11,706 nucleotides of DNA, taken from positions 1 through 11,706 of the forward strand of contig BDTL01000143.1 in the NCBI GenBank assembly GCA_002898115.1, given 5' to 3'. Below the pieces are notes generated by a model that made no database searches, was not told the DNA's origin, and worked only from the letters and a program-made list of their open reading frames with translations. Origin of the DNA: a bacterium BMS3Bbin02. GTDB lineage: Bacteria; Actinomycetota; Acidimicrobiia; Spongiisociales; UBA5794. This document shows, in pieces, positions 6,069 through 11,706 of this stretch; positions within the stretch are counted from its first letter, which is position 1, and the number at the start of each line of letters is the position of its first letter. Both the position numbers and the translations under genes were made by a program.

Positions 6069-6989
6069 ATGGATTTTCTTCGGATTTCGGATGTCGGGAT
6101 TGCCGGACTGCGCACCATTCTCGATGCGACCGCCCGGATCAAGGCATCGCCCTCGGACGTGGAGGGACTCCTATCCGGGACCTCAATCGGGGTGTTCTTT
6201 GAAAAACCGTCTACACGAACCCGAGTGTCGTGCGAGGTTGCGGCGGTCCATCTTGGAGCACACCCGGTGATGCTGCGCGGCGACGAGGTGGGGCTGGGTA
6301 AGAGGGAGGCCTTGAAGGACGTTGCACGAGTGCTTGATCGATACGTGGATGCATTAGCGTTCCGGGTGTTCCGACACGAACACCTCGAGGAACTCGCGAA
6401 ACACGCTCGTGGGCCTGTGATCAATCTCCTCTCCGACGTTGGGCATCCCTGCCAGATTGTGGCCGACCTTGCCACGATCGAGGAGCACATGGCATTGCAG
6501 GGTTGTCGGATCACGTACGTCGGTGACGGCAACAACGTGTGCAACTCCCTTCTTCTCGGTGGGGCGATGAGCGGTATGCACGTCACGGTTTGTACCCCAC
6601 CCGGCTACGAACCCGACGCCGAGGAAGTTGTGGCCGCGCGGGCTATCGCAGCAACCACCGGCGGCTCCATAACGCTCATGTCGGATGCCGTCGCGGGTAT
6701 GCGCGATGCGCATGTCTTGTACACAGATGTATGGACCTCTATGGGTCAAGAAGCCGAGGCAGAGCAAAGATTGCGGGATTTTGAAGGGTTCCAGATCGAC
6801 CTCGCAGCGCTGAGCTCGGCCGATGCGAACGCCCTATTTCTCCACTGCCTGCCTGCGCATCGGGGAGAAGAGGTCACAGACGATGTGATGGAACACCCGC
6901 GGTCGATGGTATTCGATCAAGCAGAGAACCGGATGCATGCGTTCTCGGCTGTGCTCCTGTACGCAAGCGGATCGCTGCCGACGTGGTGA
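6069..6989 (+). CDS. argF: Ornithine carbamoyltransferase
   Basis: The enzyme converts ornithine and carbamoyl phosphate to citrulline in arginine synthesis. The 306-residue protein has the carbamoyl phosphate loop STRTR (48-52), GLGKRE (75-80), HPCQ (126-129), the ornithine-side segment VGDGNNVCNS (151-160), SMGQE (224-228) and the catalytic HCLPAHRGEEV (259-269). HPCQ and HCLPA separate it from aspartate carbamoyltransferase. The ATG directly follows the pheT TGA with no gap, and GGGAG (6057-6061) lies 7 nt before it, inside pheT, so it is almost certainly in the pheST transcript. In Mycobacterium an arg cluster (argCJBDFRGH) follows pheT; here argF is the only arg gene. All catalytic motifs look intact. 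Confidence 0.95.
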   Translation: MDFLRISDVGIAGLRTILDATARIKASPSDVEGLLSGTSIGVFFEKPSTRTRVSCEVAAVHLGAHPVMLRGDEVGLGKREALKDVARVLDRYVDALAFRVFRHEHLEELAKHARGPVINLLSDVGHPCQIVADLATIEEHMALQGCRITYVGDGNNVCNSLLLGGAMSGMHVTVCTPPGYEPDAEEVVAARAIAATTGGSITLMSDAVAGMRDAHVLYTDVWTSMGQEAEAEQRLRDFEGFQIDLAALSSADANALFLHCLPAHRGEEVTDDVMEHPRSMVFDQAENRMHAFSAVLLYASGSLPTW

Positions 6990-7534
6990 CCCCCGCAACG
7001 GATCTGTCGAGGTTCCTCGATGGGGATGTTGTGGACGTCGCCCAGCGGTTGATTGGTGCGACGTTACGAACGCGGATCGATGGCCGCACGACAGCCGTTG
7101 TTGTGACCGAAGTAGAGGCCTACGGCGGTCCCGCCGACGCTGCGAGCCACGCAGCACGCGGGAGAACCAAAGCGAACGCCTCAATGTTCCAGGAAGCCGG
7201 GACCCTCTATGTCTATCGCTCATACGGGATCCACTGGTGCGCGAACGTTGTCGTCGGTGGTGTCGACGTTCCTGCGGCGGTTCTGCTGCGCGGGGGAGAT
7301 CCCGCAGTCGGTGTGTCCACCATGGAACGGCGCCGCGGTCGGACCCGAAACCTCACCGATGGACCCGGGAAGCTGTGTCAGGCTCTCGGCATCACAGGTG
7401 AACACGATGGGCAACTCCTTGGGTCTTCGGTTGAGCTGATCCCAGGGACCTCCATCGGGCCGGTTGTGGCTACGCGCCGAGTCGGCATCACCAAAGCAAC
7501 CGATCTGCCGTGGCGGTTCGCCGTACTTCGGTAA
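6986..7534 (+). CDS. mpg: AAG/Mpg-type 3-methyladenine DNA glycosylase
   Basis: The enzyme starts base-excision repair by cutting out alkylated purines such as 3-methyladenine and, in many homologues, hypoxanthine. The 182-residue protein shows the family hallmarks: L-(I)GA-L at the N-terminus; TEVEAYGGP with the catalytic Glu of EAY (about residue 44); ASH; GTLYVYRSYGIHWCANVV with the Tyr that intercalates into DNA (about 80); AAVLLRGGDP; DGPGKLCQALGI; and RVGI...LPWRF near the end. The GTG at 6986 overlaps the argF stop as GTGA, the usual coupling arrangement; a GTG at 6983 is an alternative. The protein stops soon after PWRF and lacks the GNPxVS-type tail of most homologues. It converges on the PBP gene, with 4 nt between stop codons. 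Confidence 0.92.
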   Translation: MTPATDLSRFLDGDVVDVAQRLIGATLRTRIDGRTTAVVVTEVEAYGGPADAASHAARGRTKANASMFQEAGTLYVYRSYGIHWCANVVVGGVDVPAAVLLRGGDPAVGVSTMERRRGRTRNLTDGPGKLCQALGITGEHDGQLLGSSVELIPGTSIGPVVATRRVGITKATDLPWRFAVLR

Positions 7535-7538
7535 CCCG

Positions 7539-9923
7539 TTAAGGATTCACCCACAGTGTGACGGTGTCTACGCCGGAAGTACCAGACGCCGGCGCCTGTT
7601 TCCAGATGAGTCCGGATCTTCTGGTGGCATCGGAGGGGTCTTCCTCGGCGAGCAAGAATACCTGCACTTCGAACCCGAACAAACGCGCCCGTGCTTCTTC
7701 GAGTGGGAACCCGAGAACTGCGGCAACCGCATCGGTCGGTGTCTCACCGGCCACCGACAGTTTCACGATGGTGCCGATCTGGGCATCAGAGCCGGCCGGT
7801 GGACTCATGTTGAAAACGGTGCCGGTCGCAAGGTTATCGACACGGATCCATTCGATCCTCACGTCGAATCCCTGGTCGAGCAGCAGGGATGCCGCCTCTT
7901 CGAGCGTGAAGCCGACGACGTCGGGGGTAGCTGCTGCACCTACCGCCGTAATTCCGGCGGGGTTGTGAATAGGGCACACGACCGTGGGCGCCGCGTCACG
8001 AGGAAGACGGAGACGCTGGACGCTCGCTCGTGGACAGTATGGGCCTGCGAGAAAGCCTGTTGAGAGATCAACCTCAACGGTTACCATGCCGTCGTCTTCC
8101 GCTGTGGCGAGCTCCCCGTAGGGGACGCCGGCGAGAGCGGCCGACGCGTATCGCGCCCATATCTGTGCGGGCCATGTACCGCCGGTGATCGTGTACGGGG
8201 TGCGCGGCGCCTCGAGCGGTATTTGGCCGTCCGGGAATCCAACCCATACGGCGGTGACAAGTTCCGGGGTGTAACCCACAAACCAGGCATCGCTGTTGTT
8301 CTGCGACGTGCCCGTCTTCCCGGCTGTGACACGGCCTATTCGAGCTTGTTGGCCGGTACCGCGACGAACGACTTCAGTAAGGGCCTGGGTGACACGGTCT
8401 GCAACGGAACGAGGGAGCGCCTGTGTCACGACGGGCGTGGGCGAATAGATGACAGTGCCGGAGCTGTTCTCGATCCGGGTGACGAAGATGGGCTCCACAT
8501 GGTTGCCACTTGCTGCGAACGTGGTGTATGCGGAGGCCATGTCAAGGACCGTTACCTCCTGGGCACCGAGCGCGAGGGAATGGTATGGCAGCAGCTCCTG
8601 GGTGATTCCGGCTGACATGGCAATTTCGGCGACGAGGGCGGGACCCACCGTGTCTATGAGCCGGGCGTAGATGACGTTGACCGAAAACACCGTGGCTTCG
8701 AGAACGCTGAGGTCAGGGAACACCGAGTCGTTGTAATTCTTCACGAGCCAGGGGCCGGATGGCGTGTCGATCGAAACTCGCTGGCCGCCGCGAACGATGG
8801 TGTCTAGCTCGATGCCGGACTCAAGAGCGGCTGCCAGTACGAACGGTTTGAACGCCGAACCGGGCTGGCGTCGTCCCTGTGTCGCGAGATTGAACTGAGC
8901 GTTCGGATCGTCCACGGCGTAGAAGTCCTTACCGCCCACGATCGCGAGCACATGGCCCGTTCGGGGGTCGATTGAAACGAGTCCGGCTGAGGGCTCCTCT
9001 CCTCCCATGACGTCAGCGATCGCAGCTTCGGCGGCTTCTTGCATGATTGGATCGATGGTCGTATAGATCTGTAGGCCACCGCGGAACAGGGCGTCATACC
9101 GATCTGTCGCGGTGGCTCCGAGGGCCGGGTCATCGAGTAGTCGGCGTTTCACCTCTTCGGTGAAGTACGGATATCGTGCCTGGTTAGAAATCGGCGTTTG
9201 ATCGGCGAGGGTGATCGGTGAGGAACGAGCAGCATCTGCAGCATCCTCGTCGATCCAACCGAGTTGCAGCATCTTGTCGAGGACGACATTTCTGCGGGAG
9301 AGGGCTGCGTCCGGATGCGTCAGCGGCTCGGTTTTCGAGGGACTCTGGATCAGTCCTGCGAGCAACGCAGCTTCTTGGAGGTTGAGCTCGCCGACTTCCT
9401 TACCGAAATAGGTCAATGCTGCGGTGCCGATGCCGTACGCACCGGCACCGAAGTAGACGGTGTTGAGATATCGGACAAGGATCTCCTCCTTTGTCAACGA
9501 CTCTTCGATTCGAACCGCGAGTACAGCTTCCTCGACCTTGCGATCGATCGTGACTTCCGGCGTGAGGATCACGCTCTTGATGTACTGCTGAGTGATCGTC
9601 GAGCCGCCCTGAACGACGTCGCCGGCTTCGATGTTTGCGACCATTGCCCGGGTTAACGCCTGAAGGTCGACACCTCCGTGGTCCCAGAATCTCTCGTCCT
9701 CGATTGCGACAACGGCATCACGCACGACTTGTGGAAGGTCAGCGGCTTCGACGAGGACGCGGTTCTCCCCGGCGAACCATTGGGCGAGGACGGAGCCGTC
9801 CGATGCGTACACCGTCGTCGTGAGCGACTGTTTGATCTCAAGACTGTCCTCGTACGGCGTTACGCTGCACGCCGCTGCCACGAGGGAGAACACAATGGCT
9901 AAGAGACCGATCCTGGCACGCAT
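7539..9923 (-). CDS. Class A penicillin-binding protein with PASTA domains, possible lipoprotein
   Basis: This bifunctional cell-wall enzyme polymerises lipid II and cross-links the peptides outside the membrane. From ATG 9923 it has 794 residues: signal segment 1-19 (MRAR, a 14-residue hydrophobic stretch, Cys19); GT51 glycosyltransferase (about 60-220) with EDERFWDHGG (catalytic Glu about 75), GGSTITQQ (106-113), RKVEE and YFGK; transpeptidase (about 310-600) with SAFK (active Ser356), SVN (414-416) and KTGTS (536-540); and two C-terminal PASTA-like repeats (about 665-725 and 733-794). PASTA domains on a class A PBP resemble mycobacterial PonA proteins. An upstream ATG (10025) would add 34 residues before the signal and overlap tyrS, and is rejected. 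It is transcribed divergently from tyrS. Confidence 0.93.
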   Translation of the reverse strand: MRARIGLLAIVFSLVAAACSVTPYEDSLEIKQSLTTTVYASDGSVLAQWFAGENRVLVEAADLPQVVRDAVVAIEDERFWDHGGVDLQALTRAMVANIEAGDVVQGGSTITQQYIKSVILTPEVTIDRKVEEAVLAVRIEESLTKEEILVRYLNTVYFGAGAYGIGTAALTYFGKEVGELNLQEAALLAGLIQSPSKTEPLTHPDAALSRRNVVLDKMLQLGWIDEDAADAARSSPITLADQTPISNQARYPYFTEEVKRRLLDDPALGATATDRYDALFRGGLQIYTTIDPIMQEAAEAAIADVMGGEEPSAGLVSIDPRTGHVLAIVGGKDFYAVDDPNAQFNLATQGRRQPGSAFKPFVLAAALESGIELDTIVRGGQRVSIDTPSGPWLVKNYNDSVFPDLSVLEATVFSVNVIYARLIDTVGPALVAEIAMSAGITQELLPYHSLALGAQEVTVLDMASAYTTFAASGNHVEPIFVTRIENSSGTVIYSPTPVVTQALPRSVADRVTQALTEVVRRGTGQQARIGRVTAGKTGTSQNNSDAWFVGYTPELVTAVWVGFPDGQIPLEAPRTPYTITGGTWPAQIWARYASAALAGVPYGELATAEDDGMVTVEVDLSTGFLAGPYCPRASVQRLRLPRDAAPTVVCPIHNPAGITAVGAAATPDVVGFTLEEAASLLLDQGFDVRIEWIRVDNLATGTVFNMSPPAGSDAQIGTIVKLSVAGETPTDAVAAVLGFPLEEARARLFGFEVQVFLLAEEDPSDATRRSGLIWKQAPASGTSGVDTVTLWVNP

Positions 9924-9929
9924 GCTCGC

Positions 9930-9935
9930 AGGGTA
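9930..9935 (-). promoter_or_regulatory. Possible -10 box for a leaderless PBP transcript
   Basis: On the minus strand TACCCT (9935-9930) fits the actinobacterial TAnnnT -10 pattern and ends 7 nt before the A of the PBP ATG at 9923. The same spacing is seen at tyrS and at the pheST leader. There is no convincing -35 box at the usual distance and no clear ribosome site, so this is a low-confidence call. Confidence 0.3.
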
Positions 9936-9957
9936 CACCGGTTCCCGTCCCCAAGCA

Positions 9958-9986
9958 TTGGCGCCAACTCGGTCGCCCGGTATCCT
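9958..9986 (+). promoter_or_regulatory. tyrS promoter, probably giving a leaderless mRNA
   Basis: TTGGCG (9958-9963, 4 of 6 to TTGACA), a 17-nt spacer and TATCCT (9981-9986, TAnnnT) end 7 nt before the A of the tyrS ATG at 9993. The predicted transcription start is therefore the start codon itself. No Shine-Dalgarno sequence is visible before the ATG, in keeping with a leaderless message. The divergent pbp-tyrS gap is only 69 nt. Confidence 0.5.
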
Positions 9987-9992
9987 GCACCC

Positions 9993-11204
9993 ATGCAAGA
10001 ACATACGCTTTCGCCCGAGGACCAACTTGCGATTCTGACCGACGGTGTCGACACCGTCATGCCACAGGATGCCCTTCTAGAAAAGCTGCGTCTGGGTCGT
10101 CCATTGCGAGTGAAACTTGGTGTTGATCCCACCGCGCCTGACGTCACGCTTGGATGGGCGGTAGTTTTCCGACTATTGCGCAGGTTCCAAGATCTCGGTC
10201 ATACCGCGGTTCTCATTCTCGGTGACTTCACAGCTCTTGTTGGTGATCCAAGTGGGAAGTCTGAGACGCGTAAACGTCTCACGGCCGAAGAGGTCTCAGC
10301 GTACGCGGCGAGCTGTCTCGACATGATCAAAGATGTACTGTCAGAAGAACGCCTGGAGATTCGACCGAACTCCGAATGGCTTGGAACGATGGATATGCAC
10401 CAGCTTCTCGAACTGACGTCAACGACGACAGTGGCTCGATTGTTGGAGCGCGATGACTTTGCAAAACGCTTTGCCGCACAACAGCCGATCTCGCTCATCG
10501 AGTTCATGTACCCGATCCTCCAGGCAATGGATTCCGTGGCGGTCGAGGCCGATGTTGAACTGGGTGGTGCCGACCAGTTGTGGAATCTCCTCATGGGACG
10601 CCAGGTCCAGGTTCGGTTTGGCCAAGCTCCGCAGGTGGCGGTGACTGTACCGTTGCTTGTTGGAACAGATGGTTCCCGCAAAATGTCACAGTCGTATGGC
10701 AACTACATCTCGATACGCGAAGACCCTGAAGAGATCTTTGGGAAGGTCATGAGCCTTCCCGATGATGCCATGGAACAATGGTTTCTACTCGCGGCTGGTT
10801 ACAAGGAAGCGGACGCTGCGCGTGTAGCTGGAGAGGTTCGAGATGGTACGCGTCACCCGGGGGAGACGAAACGTCTCCTGGCGCGTGAGGTCGTCACGAT
10901 CTACCACGGCGCCGCTGCTGCTGCTGCTGCCGAGGCGACGTTCGACAGGTTGTTCAAACAGCACGAGATGCCGGACGATATCGACGAGTTTCCGCTGCCG
11001 GCGTCGATGACGAGCGAGGTGTTCATCCCGGCGCTGCTCGCCGACGCCGGGCTGGTTTCGTCGAACAGCGAAGGCCGCAGGATGATCAAGCAAGGTGCTG
11101 TGAAGATCGACAGCGTCCGGATCGATGTGGAGCGTCTTGGTGTGGACGAGGTCGCCGGCAAGGTTATTCAAGTCGGAAAGCGGCGTTTCGTTAGGATCGG
11201 GTGA
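9993..11204 (+). CDS. tyrS: Tyrosine--tRNA ligase, TyrZ-type, with altered class I signature
   Basis: The 403-residue enzyme charges tRNA-Tyr. It belongs to the TyrZ-like branch (as in Haemophilus or Pseudomonas TyrZ): VKLGVDPTAPD (40-50), FQDLGH, GDFTALVGDPSGKSETR (77-93), and the tyrosine-binding set Tyr173, Gln177 and Asp180 in YPILQAMDSVAVEADVELGG, then GGADQ. The C-terminus (about 340-403) is an S4 RNA-binding domain with SEGRRMIKQGAVKID. The HIGH box, normally HLGH here, reads TLGW (52-55), so both His are replaced; the KMSKS loop is KMSQS (230-234). The rest of the active site looks normal and there is no second tyrS in view, so it is probably functional. ATG 9993 gives the expected N-terminus. 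The product differs in type from mycobacterial TyrS although the neighbourhood is similar. Confidence 0.95.
   Translation: MQEHTLSPEDQLAILTDGVDTVMPQDALLEKLRLGRPLRVKLGVDPTAPDVTLGWAVVFRLLRRFQDLGHTAVLILGDFTALVGDPSGKSETRKRLTAEEVSAYAASCLDMIKDVLSEERLEIRPNSEWLGTMDMHQLLELTSTTTVARLLERDDFAKRFAAQQPISLIEFMYPILQAMDSVAVEADVELGGADQLWNLLMGRQVQVRFGQAPQVAVTVPLLVGTDGSRKMSQSYGNYISIREDPEEIFGKVMSLPDDAMEQWFLLAAGYKEADAARVAGEVRDGTRHPGETKRLLAREVVTIYHGAAAAAAAEATFDRLFKQHEMPDDIDEFPLPASMTSEVFIPALLADAGLVSSNSEGRRMIKQGAVKIDSVRIDVERLGVDEVAGKVIQVGKRRFVRIG
10261..10280 (+). repeat. Perfect inverted repeat inside tyrS (copy 1)
   Basis: TGAGACG and CGTCTCA form a 7-bp perfect inverted repeat around a 6-nt loop. The core arms GAGACG/CGTCTC are the same as in the repeat at 10862-10878. 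It encodes part of the conserved KSETR segment (ETRKRL), so codon choice alone may explain it. Confidence 0.5.
10862..10878 (+). repeat. Perfect inverted repeat inside tyrS (copy 2)
   Basis: GGAGACG and CGTCTCC form a 7-bp perfect inverted repeat around an AAA loop, with the same core arms as 10261-10280. It encodes ETKRLL, close in sequence to the ETRKRL coded by the first copy, so similar peptides with similar codons may create both. Confidence 0.5.
10911..10931 (+). repeat. Short GCT triplet run coding for polyalanine in TyrRS
   Basis: GCC, five GCT codons and GCC encode seven Ala in a row, between a conserved HG and EA in the helical region before the S4 domain. A run of five identical triplets could change in length by slippage; a change would remain in frame. 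Confidence 0.7.
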
Positions 11205-11706
11205 TTCGACGATCGGCTGACGAGGCATCGGTGGAACCTTTCAAGAACGTTTTCTCTCCTGCGTTGGTTTCCTGCATTGCCAACCATCTCGATAGACATG
11301 TCCCATCGTTCGATCGAGATCGATTCGAGCGTCCCGTTCTGGCCGACATCGAGAATCTCGAGCTCAAGGCCCGCGCCCAACTAATCGCCGACCATGTGCA
11401 TATCGCGTTACCTCAGTATCCGGGTGACCGAATCGAGGTGCTCAGGGCCATGTTGCGTCCGGTCGTCAACGGCGACGGCGAACAGCACAGCGACGACCTG
11501 GGAATCGGTGGGTGGGGCGTCTTGCCGCTGTCCATGGTGGTCGGCCAACACGGACGAGACGACTTTGCAGCATCCCTCGCACTGCTACGGGAGATGACCA
11601 TTCTCTTTTCGTCGGAGTTCGCGGTCCGATATTTCTTGCTCGCTGATCTGACGGGGACCCTCGCGATCATGCGAACCTGGGTGGCAGATCCCAAGCATCA
11701 CGTCAG
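11201..11706 (+). CDS. AlkC-like DNA alkylation repair protein, N-terminal part
   Basis: The frame is open from GTG 11201 to the window end (about 168 residues). Members of this HEAT-repeat glycosylase superfamily (AlkC/AlkD) excise alkylated bases without flipping them into a pocket. Matches to the AlkC type as I remember it: an N-terminal VEPFKNVFSPALV (the family often begins M-EP-KN-FN--LV), LGIGGWGVLPLSMVVGQHG, REMTILFSSEFAVRYFL and TWVADPKHHVR, just before the expected R-L-SEG-RPRLPW segment, which lies outside the window. GTG 11201 overlaps the tyrS stop as GTGA, with AGGA (11193-11196) upstream. GTG 11231, with GAGG 5 nt before it, fits the family N-terminus better and is a real alternative. 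It is probably cotranscribed with tyrS. C-terminal half not seen. Confidence 0.75.
   Translation, partial: MIRRSADEASVEPFKNVFSPALVSCIANHLDRHVPSFDRDRFERPVLADIENLELKARAQLIADHVHIALPQYPGDRIEVLRAMLRPVVNGDGEQHSDDLGIGGWGVLPLSMVVGQHGRDDFAASLALLREMTILFSSEFAVRYFLLADLTGTLAIMRTWVADPKHHV

Noticed and set aside
7464..8063. 199-residue plus-strand frame at the 3' end of the PBP gene
   Set aside because: It starts inside mpg, is antisense to the PASTA region of a well-supported gene, and its protein has no recognisable motif.
9924..10025. Upstream PBP start at 10025
   Set aside because: The extra 34 residues precede a good signal sequence, would place the signal internally, and would overlap the divergent tyrS coding region.
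1..11706. A hidden mobile element, CRISPR array, toxin-antitoxin or novel defence system
   Set aside because: Nearly every base is accounted for by conserved housekeeping genes and short leaders; no terminal repeats, integrase, spacer-repeat pattern or tRNA/rRNA gene was seen on either strand.

Overview
The window looks like a housekeeping stretch of an actinobacterial chromosome, probably from a lineage outside the classical high-GC genera (Acidimicrobiia-like is my guess). The reasons are: the gene order infC-rpmI-rplT-rRNA methyltransferase-pheS-pheT-argF ... mpg ... tyrS, which is the relative order I recall from Mycobacterium but much contracted here; a class A penicillin-binding protein with C-terminal PASTA domains; frequent GTG starts; and TAnnnT-type -10 boxes placed so that some mRNAs could be leaderless. 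G+C looks like high fifties to about sixty percent by eye (not counted).

Layout. Bases 1-195 are the 3' end of ribH (lumazine synthase). Its stop codon lies inside the -35 box of a good promoter (192-219). That promoter drives a structured leader of about 140 nt and the translation operon infC-rpmI-rplT. IF3 most likely starts at an AUU codon (367) and carries an acidic, repetitive C-terminal tail; the rpmI start and its ribosome site lie inside the infC 3' end. A stem-loop (1657-1686) closes this operon. A SpoU-type 2'-O-ribose RNA methyltransferase follows (1706-2464).

A 206-nt gap before pheS (2465-2670) holds a promoter, a possible leaderless 19-codon upstream ORF and a strong rho-independent terminator that can compete with an alternative helix, so it looks like a transcription attenuator. 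pheS, pheT, argF and mpg then run head to tail with overlaps of 4 nt or no gap, and are probably one transcript: phenylalanyl-tRNA synthetase (both subunits), ornithine carbamoyltransferase and an AAG/Mpg-type 3-methyladenine DNA glycosylase.

On the minus strand, converging on mpg with only 4 nt between stops, is a class A PBP (7539-9923) with a lipoprotein-like signal and PASTA repeats. Divergent from it is tyrS (9993-11204), a TyrZ-type tyrosyl-tRNA synthetase whose HIGH box reads TLGW. Overlapping the tyrS stop is the 5' part of an AlkC-like DNA alkylation repair gene that runs off the window end.

I see no mobile element, CRISPR array, tRNA or rRNA gene, and no evidence of an undescribed multi-gene system. 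The most interesting points are regulatory (infC AUU start and leader, pheST attenuator, leaderless promoters) and two unusual proteins (TyrRS with an altered class I signature, a PBP with a possible lipobox).
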